Positions 1 through 5,015 of a stretch of DNA of 5,015 nucleotides are shown in pieces. A program made the position numbers and the translations under genes. Each line of letters opens with the position of its first letter. The stretch's first letter is position 1. Origin of the DNA: Acidobacteriota bacterium (GTDB lineage: Bacteria; Acidobacteriota; Blastocatellia; RBC074). The stretch is from NCBI GenBank assembly GCA_013140935.1, contig JABFSD010000139.1, forward strand, positions 1 through 5,015. Reading direction: 5' to 3'. Below the pieces are notes generated by a model, which worked only from the letters and a program-made list of their open reading frames with translations, was not told where the DNA came from and searched no databases.

Positions 1-83
1 TAATCTACGCACTGCTCGTTCCAGCAAAAGGCGCTGGGTGACACTAATTCGGGAGTTTGCTGCGTTTTATCCGGGGTTTTCAT
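1..83 (-). CDS. N-terminus of a possible transposase-like zinc-ribbon protein (partial)
   Basis: A minus-strand reading frame starts with ATG at 83 and stays open for 27 codons to the window edge, so the rest of the gene lies outside. It overlaps the last 17 bases of the kinase gene in another frame. The visible peptide is polar and rich in Thr, Pro and Gln, then reads FCWNEQCVD, a Cys-x4-Cys pair (residues 20 and 25) followed by Val-Asp. This resembles the first half of the zinc ribbon (CPNxxCxDYG-like) that opens several insertion-sequence transposases and related DNA-binding proteins; that comparison is from memory of the family. No good Shine-Dalgarno sequence lies before the ATG. The frame is short, so chance is a real alternative. 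The kinase frame is also open beyond its stop to the edge, so openness alone proves little. Confidence 0.35.
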   Translation of the reverse strand, partial: MKTPDKTQQTPELVSPSAFCWNEQCVD

Positions 84-2199
84 ACCGGATATGGTAAATC
101 AATTCATCCAGGGTAGACCACCCAAAATCGCGATGGACGTTATACACATTCAGCTTTATTTTTTCATTGAGCTGACGAAATTGGACACCATTACCGGCTG
201 CCGACAATAACAGCGAGCCGTCACGCGAAAAACTTGGGTAGTAGCCAACATCGGTTCCCCAAGGGAGGTAAATTGGAGGAGCATCGGATTCAACATTCAC
301 AGACATGTTGCCGCTGTAAAGCATTCGTGGTTGTGTTGGTGAGAAGACCAGCGAACACCAATCGCCTGTAGACATAGGAAACTCACGCACTCGTTCCCGT
401 GTTTTAGTTCGCCAAAGAATGGTTCGCTCGTTTGGATGCATGACTGCGATTGCCAGATATTTATCATCCGGCGAAAACGCCACCGCTGTAACCTTCCCGC
501 CTAAATTGCTCAGAGTTTTTACTTTCTCAAGCGTGCGCGCATCCCAAATAATGACGGATTGATCCCAACTGGCGGTGGCGAAAAAATCTCCCTTCGGGCT
601 GAAGGCTACCGCGACGACCTCTGCCGTATGATCGGTCATGGTTTTGATGGTAGTGCGCTTGGCAAAGTCCCACACCTTCACCAGATGGTCTTCGCCGACT
701 GAAACCAGCAAGCGTTCATCCGGCGAAAAGACCGCGCGCCGCACGCCTGCCGTGTGTCCGTCGCGTATCGGGCGCTCAGGCCAATCCTCTACAATCGAAA
801 AGTAAGCGGCAACGCCCAGCGTAAACAAGACGGCAACAACGGCGACCAGTAAGCCTGCCGCCAGATATTTACGCAAAAAGTCGCGTTGGCTTTGCCGCAT
901 CAATTCATTTTCCAGCTTGCGGCGTTTGAGGTCGGACGAACGCCAAATCGTCCACCAGCTTTGAAAAGAGAGCAGCGTTCCCGGTCTTTCAGCCGCCAAC
1001 ACGACAAACTGACTAAGCAAGCGATTGGCATTTTGCTGGCGTAGCAATTTTGGCAGATTGTTTGTTACAGCAGGCTGAGTTGGTTGCGTGGTGGAAGGGG
1101 CAGCGGTTTGCGCTTTCAATTCGCTCAAGGCTTCCCACATTGACGCGGCTGTTTTGAAACGCAGGTCTTTCTCTTTGCTGATAGCTTGATTGACGACCTC
1201 TATCAATTGCGAAGGAATTTCAGGGCAGACTTCTTCAAGTGAAGCGAATGGCTGAGGTGAGTTTAGCTCTTCCAATGTCTGGTCAGGCGTTTTGTCTTTT
1301 AACGGATGCCATCCGGTCAGCATTTCATGAAGCACCAAGCCAAAAGAAAAAATGTCGGTTTGCGGCGTTAAAGTTTCGCCGCGCGCTTGTTCGGGCGACA
1401 TGTAACTCAACGTGCCTAACAGTCCCCGCGTGCGTGTGTAGTTGGTATGGTAACTCAGAACGGCTGCCTTGCCGTCCTGGTGGTGAATCTCCTCATTGAG
1501 TTCAGCCAGGTCGAGAGATTTGGCGATGCCGAAATCAAGTACTTTCACCAAACCGTCGTCACGCAACATCAGGTTTTCGGGTTTGATGTCGCGGTGAATG
1601 ATTTTCGCCCGATGCGCCGTTTGTAACGCGTCAGCAATTTGCACCGCAATCGCTACGACCTCTTGCCATGCCAGCGCCCCACTTGTTTGCAGGCGCTCTC
1701 GCAAGGTCACGCCCACGATATATTCGCAAGTGAAATAAGGACGGTCGGCATCATCGCCGACATCATAGACCGTCATAATGTTCTGATGGTTGAGAGCGGC
1801 GGCGGTGCGCACTTCCTTTTCAAAACGTTGCACTGCTTTCGGTTTGAGGCTGAGTTCGTGCGTCAGCATTTTGAGGGCTACCTCTCTGTTCATGCGGCTG
1901 TCGTTGGCTAAGAAGACTTTGCCCATTCCGCCTTCGCCAATGGCCTTGACGATTTGGTAGCGATTGATTTGTTGGCCCGGCTGCAAATCGCGGTGCGTAG
2001 CGTTGGCGTCAGTCGCTATTCTTTCCCATAGGTTTGGGGAAAAACGCTCTTCAGCTTGCTTGATTCTGGATTCCACTTCCACGCGCAATGCGGTTTCTTC
2101 AGGACTGACTTCCTGCCAGAAGGCTTCTTGCTCTTCCTCTGTCATGCCGCTCAGTCTCTGCACGAGTTCCCAAACTTGTTCATTGCTTGAGAGGGGCAT
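67..2199 (-). CDS. Transmembrane Hanks-type Ser/Thr protein kinase with C-terminal WD40 repeats
   Basis: This 710-residue protein should phosphorylate Ser/Thr on partner proteins in the cytoplasm. Residues 1-60 resemble the N-terminal leader common in acidobacterial kinases ([24 protein letters not shown]). The kinase domain spans about 81-350 and keeps the key residues: Gly loop GEGGMG (88-93), Lys110 in VALK, helix-C Glu129, HRDIKPEN (202-209), DFG (222-224), GTLSYMSPE (262-270), Asp282 and Arg347. The activation segment is unusually long. A Thr/Pro/Gln-rich linker (363-378) leads to one membrane helix (about 445-467). After it come WD40-like blades at about 479-512, 521-554, 565-597, 609-640 and 648-676, the last two poor. 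A propeller normally needs about seven, so the end may be truncated. ATG at 2199 has AAGGAG six bases upstream and overlaps the sigma gene end by 20 bases, suggesting coupled translation. Kinase call is firm; signal and substrates are unknown. Confidence 0.95.
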   Translation of the reverse strand: MPLSSNEQVWELVQRLSGMTEEEQEAFWQEVSPEETALRVEVESRIKQAEERFSPNLWERIATDANATHRDLQPGQQINRYQIVKAIGEGGMGKVFLANDSRMNREVALKMLTHELSLKPKAVQRFEKEVRTAAALNHQNIMTVYDVGDDADRPYFTCEYIVGVTLRERLQTSGALAWQEVVAIAVQIADALQTAHRAKIIHRDIKPENLMLRDDGLVKVLDFGIAKSLDLAELNEEIHHQDGKAAVLSYHTNYTRTRGLLGTLSYMSPEQARGETLTPQTDIFSFGLVLHEMLTGWHPLKDKTPDQTLEELNSPQPFASLEEVCPEIPSQLIEVVNQAISKEKDLRFKTAASMWEALSELKAQTAAPSTTQPTQPAVTNNLPKLLRQQNANRLLSQFVVLAAERPGTLLSFQSWWTIWRSSDLKRRKLENELMRQSQRDFLRKYLAAGLLVAVVAVLFTLGVAAYFSIVEDWPERPIRDGHTAGVRRAVFSPDERLLVSVGEDHLVKVWDFAKRTTIKTMTDHTAEVVAVAFSPKGDFFATASWDQSVIIWDARTLEKVKTLSNLGGKVTAVAFSPDDKYLAIAVMHPNERTILWRTKTRERVREFPMSTGDWCSLVFSPTQPRMLYSGNMSVNVESDAPPIYLPWGTDVGYYPSFSRDGSLLLSAAGNGVQFRQLNEKIKLNVYNVHRDFGWSTLDELIYHIRYENPG

Positions 2200-2848
2200 T
2201 GCCTACTCCTTGCGTTTGTTGGGTCAGGTATTGAAACAGCCAGCATTTGGCTTGTGAAAGATCACGTTTAACCGTTGAGATACTGCGTCCCTGCATTTCT
2301 TCAATTTCATCGTTCGTAAAACCGCGGTAATGGCGCAATTCAAAAGTTTCAGCGAGCCTTAGATTGTCTTTTCGCAATGCTTGCATGGCTTCATCAAGGT
2401 CAATTAACTCTTCGCACGTTGCTTCAGAGATGAGTGCAATTTCCTCTGTGAGTTCGTCTAAGGGCACATGCTCTTTCTCCCCGCCGCGAGCGATGCGATG
2501 ACGGCTTTTCAGACTATCTAGAATCAGATGGCGCATCGCCTGAGTGACGTAACCAAAGAATGCCGCGCGGGTTTCTGCTTCAAAGGATTTTGTTTTGATA
2601 AAGCGCGTGGCTAACTCCTGCGCCAAAGTCTCAGTCCGTATTGGCGAATGGCGATATGAGCGCAGCAGCCGATGCGCCATTTTTTTTAGCTCAGGCAGTA
2701 AAAGCGTGAACAGCAGATTGCCTGCTTCTTGATCATTTTCATCCTGCCAGCGACGGAGCAAGACGGGAATGTCGTTCAAGGAAGGCTTATTCTCATCAAT
2801 GAATACATTGTCAGGAGCGCATTCAGTTAGGGCTTGGGGCATAAGCAT
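2180..2848 (-). CDS. ECF-type RNA polymerase sigma factor (Sigma70_ECF / TIGR02999-like)
   Basis: This 222-residue sigma factor directs RNA polymerase to a specific promoter set. Residues 26-115 form the region 2 domain (DIPVLLRRWQ, LLPELKKMAHRLLR, then RTETLAQELATRFI and AAFFGYVTQAMRHLILDSLKSRHR). A linker with the family-typical RGG and VPLDEL follows. Region 4 (about 149-208) ends in a helix-turn-helix (GFTNDEIEEMQGRSISTVKRDLSQAKCWL region, 176-204) with the TVKRD...A..WL signature of this family. The canonical acidic DAED motif of region 2 is absent; Thr72 and Thr74 sit near that place. I chose ATG at 2848 because GGAGG lies eight bases upstream. A GTG at 2863 would give five more residues but touches that ribosome site. 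The next gene, a Ser/Thr kinase, overlaps by 20 bases, and no anti-sigma factor gene is present, which suggests control by phosphorylation (inference). Confidence 0.92.
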   Translation of the reverse strand: MLMPQALTECAPDNVFIDENKPSLNDIPVLLRRWQDENDQEAGNLLFTLLLPELKKMAHRLLRSYRHSPIRTETLAQELATRFIKTKSFEAETRAAFFGYVTQAMRHLILDSLKSRHRIARGGEKEHVPLDELTEEIALISEATCEELIDLDEAMQALRKDNLRLAETFELRHYRGFTNDEIEEMQGRSISTVKRDLSQAKCWLFQYLTQQTQGVGNAPLKQ

Positions 2849-2856
2849 GTCGTAAA

Positions 2857-2861
2857 CCTCC
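2857..2861 (-). promoter_or_regulatory. Ribosome binding site that decides the sigma factor start
   Basis: On the minus strand GGAGG lies eight bases before ATG at 2848. The in-frame GTG at 2863 directly abuts and overlaps this site, so it is very unlikely to be the real start. A later in-frame ATG at 2842 is also possible but has a longer gap (14 bases). Confidence 0.85.
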
Positions 2862-2940
2862 ACGTTAAATCACCAGTCGCCGCAGTCAGGTCGTGGCGCA
2901 ACCGGCAATTTCGATTTTTTTTTAGATGACGTGAGCCCTA

Positions 2941-2959
2941 AAACGATTTTTTATCGTTT
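2941..2959. repeat. AT-rich perfect hairpin in the divergent intergenic region
   Basis: AAACGAT (2941-2947) and ATCGTTT (2953-2959) are perfect inverted copies around a five-T loop. The stem has only two G-C pairs and no T-run follows on either strand, so it is a poor intrinsic terminator. It lies about 93 bases before the sigma start and 160 bases before the divergent gene, which would fit an operator or a bend near a promoter, but this is a guess. Confidence 0.4.
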
Positions 2960-2986
2960 GTAGGAGTGAGGAAAGAAAAAACCTCG

Positions 2987-3057
2987 ACCGGCTGATTGCC
3001 TGGAGTGGAGTGATGTCCTGTTGAAACGGGCTGAACTCTAAACCAGCTTCAGCCGGT
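2987..3057. repeat. Nested inverted repeats (GGCTGA / TCAGCC) upstream of the plus-strand operon
   Basis: ACCGGCTGA (2987-2995) is perfectly complementary to TCAGCCGGT (3049-3057), a 9-base pair with a 53-base spacer. Inside it, GGCTGAA (3029-3035) pairs with TTCAGCC (3048-3054) with a 12-base loop. The right-hand arm can pair with either left-hand arm but not both, so in RNA the two stems would exclude each other. The structure ends 62 bases before the first plus-strand gene and could act as a leader structure or as repeated binding sites. The pairing is seen directly; a function is not. Confidence 0.5.
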
Positions 3058-3105
3058 AAAGCAACGGTTTCCCCCAGCGAAAACAAAATTATCCCCTCAA
3101 ATTTG

Positions 3106-3112
3106 AAAGGAG
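3106..3112 (+). promoter_or_regulatory. Shine-Dalgarno site of the DUF2569-like gene
   Basis: AAAGGAG lies seven bases before ATG at 3120, an ideal placement, and fixes the start of the first plus-strand gene. Confidence 0.85.
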
Positions 3113-3119
3113 ATTCGCT

Positions 3120-3632
3120 ATGACTCAATTGAGCGCAGCAGAGGCGGAAGTGTATCCGCCCTTGCCTGAAAAAAAGAAGGTTGGCGGCTGGCTGTTAGTG
3201 CTTTGCGTCGGCCTAACCATTTTAACTCCCGCAGCGGGACTTTACGGCCTTGTGGTGGGTTGGCGCGTAGCTAGCCCGTTATTTGCAAAAGTTCCCGGAC
3301 TGGAATCCCTCATGATTCTGAACTCAATGCTTGAACTGGTGCTTATCTCTTGGGCTTGTGTTGTCGGAATCAAATTATGGGGCGTTAAAGAAGGTGCCGT
3401 TGCCGCCGTGCGAGGCTTCATGACGGCAACGGTCGTATTGCGAGGGCTGTTGTTTTTGGTTGTCGCATTCAGCCCGGTACGCGGCGTAGGGCTTCCCGCA
3501 TTTGTGGCGTTTATTCAAGCCATCATTTTCGCCTCCATCTGGAAGTCTTATTTAACGAATTCCAAACGAGTCAAAGCTACATTCGCTGAAACTCCCCAAG
3601 CTCCCCCTGATCTTCAACCTGACGTTCAGTAA
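3120..3632 (+). CDS. DUF2569-like four-helix inner membrane protein
   Basis: This 170-residue protein has a short polar N-terminus, then VGGWLLVLCVGL (21-32) opening the first of four predicted membrane helices (about 23-46, 64-87, 97-118 and 125-145). It ends in a proline-rich hydrophilic tail. The GGWLLL-type opening and the sequence YLTNSKRVKATF (144-155) right after the last helix match the pattern I know for the DUF2569 family, whose members end their last helix with a similar SKRVxxTF stretch. The family has no assigned biochemical role that I can state. Length and topology fit the family. It is the first gene of the plus-strand set, divergent from the sigma/kinase operon, with a strong ribosome site; the next gene starts 14 bases after its stop, so the two are probably co-transcribed. 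Confidence 0.85.
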   Translation: MTQLSAAEAEVYPPLPEKKKVGGWLLVLCVGLTILTPAAGLYGLVVGWRVASPLFAKVPGLESLMILNSMLELVLISWACVVGIKLWGVKEGAVAAVRGFMTATVVLRGLLFLVVAFSPVRGVGLPAFVAFIQAIIFASIWKSYLTNSKRVKATFAETPQAPPDLQPDVQ

Positions 3633-3634
3633 AT

Positions 3635-3640
3635 AAGGAG
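3635..3640 (+). promoter_or_regulatory. Shine-Dalgarno site of the small exported protein gene
   Basis: AAGGAG lies six bases before ATG at 3647, in the 14-base gap after the DUF2569-like gene. It supports this ATG over the in-frame ATG at 3686 (Met14). Confidence 0.8.
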
Positions 3641-3646
3641 AATCGT

Positions 3647-4072
3647 ATGTTCAACTCAAAGTTTGTCAGTTTTTCTTACGTTCGCATGCCGCTGCTCGCG
3701 CTTTGCTTGCTGTTTATGAATCCGACACGAGAACTCGCTTTTACAAGGCTTGCCGAGAACGCAAACAAAAGCAGCATCACCTTCATCAACAAATCGGGAG
3801 CGCCTGCGCTGGTTAAACTCGTGGGGCCGTCGCGCCAAACCGTAGCTGTCGCTACTGGCGACAGCGAAACAGTGAATGTCTCAGGCGGTTCCTATCACAT
3901 TCTGGTTCGGTACGGTTCAGCCGGAAAATATCGTTATTCAAAGGGCGATCCTTTCACCGTGCGGGAATCCGCTACCGGGTACGAAAAAATCACCATCACG
4001 CTGCACACGGTCTCAGGCGGCAATTACGACTCGACGCCGTCTTCGCCTAGCGAATTTGAACGCGGCGAGTGA
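3647..4072 (+). CDS. Small exported beta-rich protein of unknown function
   Basis: This 141-residue protein starts with a basic then hydrophobic stretch (Arg13, MPLLALCLLFM at 14-24) that looks like a signal peptide or a short N-terminal anchor; the cleavage site is unclear. Cys20 is in a poor lipobox (LALC), so a lipoprotein is unlikely. Residues about 42-122 alternate polar and hydrophobic residues as in a beta-sandwich: SSITFINKSGAPALVKLVGPS, then VAVATGDSETVNVSGGSYHILVRYG, KYRYSKGDPFTV and KITITLHTV, with each strand separated by Gly or Asn turns. The domain recalls small binding or carrier-like modules seen in exported proteins, but I cannot name a family. The tail is Ser/Pro-rich. It sits 14 bases after the DUF2569-like gene and 75 bases before a beta-barrel gene, so a role in the cell envelope is likely. 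Confidence 0.8.
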   Translation: MFNSKFVSFSYVRMPLLALCLLFMNPTRELAFTRLAENANKSSITFINKSGAPALVKLVGPSRQTVAVATGDSETVNVSGGSYHILVRYGSAGKYRYSKGDPFTVRESATGYEKITITLHTVSGGNYDSTPSSPSEFERGE

Positions 4073-4137
4073 TTGCTTGACCTTTCACGCTCCTTTCTTT
4101 CCTGGCTTTCGTCGAACATTAACCTATCCACTCTCAC

Positions 4138-4141
4138 GGAG
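4138..4141 (+). promoter_or_regulatory. Ribosome binding site that decides the start of the beta-barrel gene
   Basis: GGAG lies six bases before ATG at 4148. The frame is open further upstream to a TTG at 4073 directly behind the previous stop, but that start has no ribosome site of its own and would bury the signal peptide 25 residues inside the protein. Confidence 0.8.
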
Positions 4142-4147
4142 TTTCGT

Positions 4148-4807
4148 ATGAACTTTTTTCTTCGCTCATTTCTTGCAGGTCTGCTTGTTTCCTGCGGTTT
4201 GGCTGTGGTCTGCCTGGCGCAATCGCCATCTGCACCTGCCGAATTCTCCAAGGCTTCGCTCGAACTGCACATTGGCGGTGCGTTCGTGGATGCCACGGGC
4301 GATCTGAACGGCATCTTTAAGAATGCGCCATTGGTCGGCGGCTCGCTGGCTTATCGTCCGCTGCGCAACTTTCAAGTGGAAGGCGGGCTGGATGCGGTTT
4401 TTGGCGCTGCTCGCGTGAACGGCGCTGGGCAACTTTCGGGAGGCGGCACTCTGAAAACGACTGATCGTGAATACTTTCTGTTGTTGGGCGGTCGTTTGGT
4501 GCTTCCGTTCAAACAGGAAAAATTTTTGTGGTCCGCTGGGGTAGGCGGAGCGGTGGCAAGCTACAACGAGGTACCTGTTTCGGTGCCCGGTGTCAGAATA
4601 ATTTGCAACGGGTGTGGTAGCCGGCAGGGCGGGGGATACTACATTCTGAATAGCTTCACGACAAAAATTAATCCGAATTTCGGCATTGGCGTTACGGCCA
4701 AGGCAATTCTTGTCAATACCGAAGGCGACCGCCTCGATACGTCGTTGCCGTTCAAATCACGCGATAAATGGGCCACCGTGGCGTTGACCTTTAGTTTTTA
4801 TCGCTGA
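4148..4807 (+). CDS. Outer-membrane beta-barrel-like exported protein
   Basis: This 219-residue protein starts with a classical signal peptide: Arg6, a hydrophobic core (residues 8-22) and a probable cleavage after Ala24 (VCLA, then Gln-Ser). The mature part is made of alternating amphipathic strands with Gly turns, typical of small outer-membrane barrels: SLELHIGGAFVDATG (37-51), VGGSLAYRPLRNFQVEGGLDA (63-83), REYFLLLGGRLVLP (107-120), LWSAGVGGAVASYNE (127-141), FGIGVTAKAILVN (178-190) and WATVALTFSFYR (208-219). The last strand is rich in aromatic residues, though it ends in Arg instead of the usual Phe. One probable loop carries Cys153 and Cys156 (CNGC), unusual for a barrel. The substrate is unknown; it may be structural or a porin-like sensor. 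It is in line with the two genes before it, after a 75-base gap rich in pyrimidines. Confidence 0.85.
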   Translation: MNFFLRSFLAGLLVSCGLAVVCLAQSPSAPAEFSKASLELHIGGAFVDATGDLNGIFKNAPLVGGSLAYRPLRNFQVEGGLDAVFGAARVNGAGQLSGGGTLKTTDREYFLLLGGRLVLPFKQEKFLWSAGVGGAVASYNEVPVSVPGVRIICNGCGSRQGGGYYILNSFTTKINPNFGIGVTAKAILVNTEGDRLDTSLPFKSRDKWATVALTFSFYR

Positions 4808-4843
4808 AAACTTTGATTTGTTTCGCTCATCTCCCCAATTCTT

Positions 4844-5015
4844 ATGACTGAAAATAATAACAACAATAGCTTCAATTGGCTGGAAAAACCCAGAAGCGTG
4901 TTATGGAAATGCCTGGCTGCCGTATGCTTGCCGCTCATCCTTCTGACCGCTTTCGCCTTGTTCGCTGTTTACGCTATGCCTGACCTGCCTGCGTCAACCA
5001 GCGTGGAAGAAAGAG
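4844..5015 (+). CDS. N-terminus of a single-pass membrane protein (partial)
   Basis: A frame opens with ATG at 4844 and runs 57 codons to the window end without a stop. The protein begins with an Asn-rich polar stretch (MTENNNNNSF), a basic segment (KPRSVLWK, 15-22), and one hydrophobic helix (about 23-45, ending LFAVYAM). An acidic, proline-containing region (PDLPASTSVEER) follows, probably outside the cytoplasm if the positive-inside rule holds. No clear ribosome site precedes the ATG; the leader is pyrimidine-rich (CATCTCCCCAATTCTT), so an undetected start or weak initiation is possible. It follows the barrel gene by 36 bases with no terminator between. I do not recognise a family from this fragment. 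Confidence 0.7.
   Translation, partial: MTENNNNNSFNWLEKPRSVLWKCLAAVCLPLILLTAFALFAVYAMPDLPASTSVEER

Noticed and set aside
1239..1499. Plus-strand frame opposite the kinase catalytic region
   Set aside because: It lies wholly within the kinase gene, whose conserved motifs span this stretch; the frame has no domain or ribosome site. The same holds for the plus-strand frames at 1639-1911 and 1964-2257.
2915..2923. Nine-T run as an intrinsic terminator for plus-strand transcription
   Set aside because: No GC-rich stem precedes it, and no plus-strand gene ends upstream.
2864..3105. Sigma-70 type -35/-10 pairs such as TTGAAA at 3021-3026
   Set aside because: No well-spaced -10 box follows (the nearest candidate is only 12 bases away), so no promoter is called.
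2922..3128. A 68-residue minus-strand frame in the intergenic region
   Set aside because: It would begin with TTG inside the DUF2569-like gene, has no ribosome site, no recognisable domain, and covers the repeat structures; more likely non-coding.
3656..3838. Minus-strand frame opposite the small exported protein gene
   Set aside because: It is a basic, low-complexity shadow without a ribosome site. The frames at 3876-4151, 4024-4314 and 4166-4432 are rejected for the same reason.
4073..4147. TTG start extending the barrel protein by 25 residues
   Set aside because: There is no ribosome site before TTG, while ATG at 4148 has GGAG and begins a proper signal peptide.

Overview
The window looks like a chromosomal segment of a soil- or water-type Acidobacteriota, perhaps class Blastocatellia. 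This rests on gene content and style, not on a marker gene. The signs are an ECF sigma factor of the Sigma70_ECF/TIGR02999 type directly paired with a large Hanks-type Ser/Thr kinase, a kinase N-terminus of the kind common in acidobacterial kinases, roughly balanced base composition, and several small secreted or membrane proteins of unknown function. Planctomycetes or another phylum rich in such kinases cannot be excluded.

Minus-strand half (1-2848): an ECF sigma factor gene (2180-2848) is followed, with a 20-base overlap, by a 710-residue transmembrane Ser/Thr kinase (67-2199). The kinase has a cytoplasmic catalytic domain, one membrane helix and a short C-terminal WD40 region. The last bases of the kinase gene overlap the start of another minus-strand reading frame (1-83). 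That frame runs off the window and has a Cys-x4-Cys start resembling the zinc-ribbon N-terminus of some insertion-sequence transposases. The kinase propeller appears to have only about five blades, so its C-terminus may have been altered by a mobile element.

Intergenic region (2849-3119): 271 bases separate the sigma/kinase operon from a divergent set of plus-strand genes. It holds an AT-rich perfect hairpin, a repeated A/T tract, and a nested set of GGCTGA/TCAGCC inverted repeats. I saw no confident promoter.

Plus-strand half (3120-5015): four genes are read in the same direction with short gaps. They encode a four-helix DUF2569-like membrane protein, a small exported beta-rich protein, an outer-membrane beta-barrel-like protein, and the N-terminus of a single-pass membrane protein cut by the window end. 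The first three have clear Shine-Dalgarno sequences.

Working model (inference): the transmembrane kinase senses an envelope signal through its extracytoplasmic WD40 part and phosphorylates the neighbouring sigma factor. The sigma factor could then control the divergent envelope-protein genes. Apart from the gene identities, none of these links is shown by the sequence. No RNA genes, CRISPR arrays or convincing terminators were seen.
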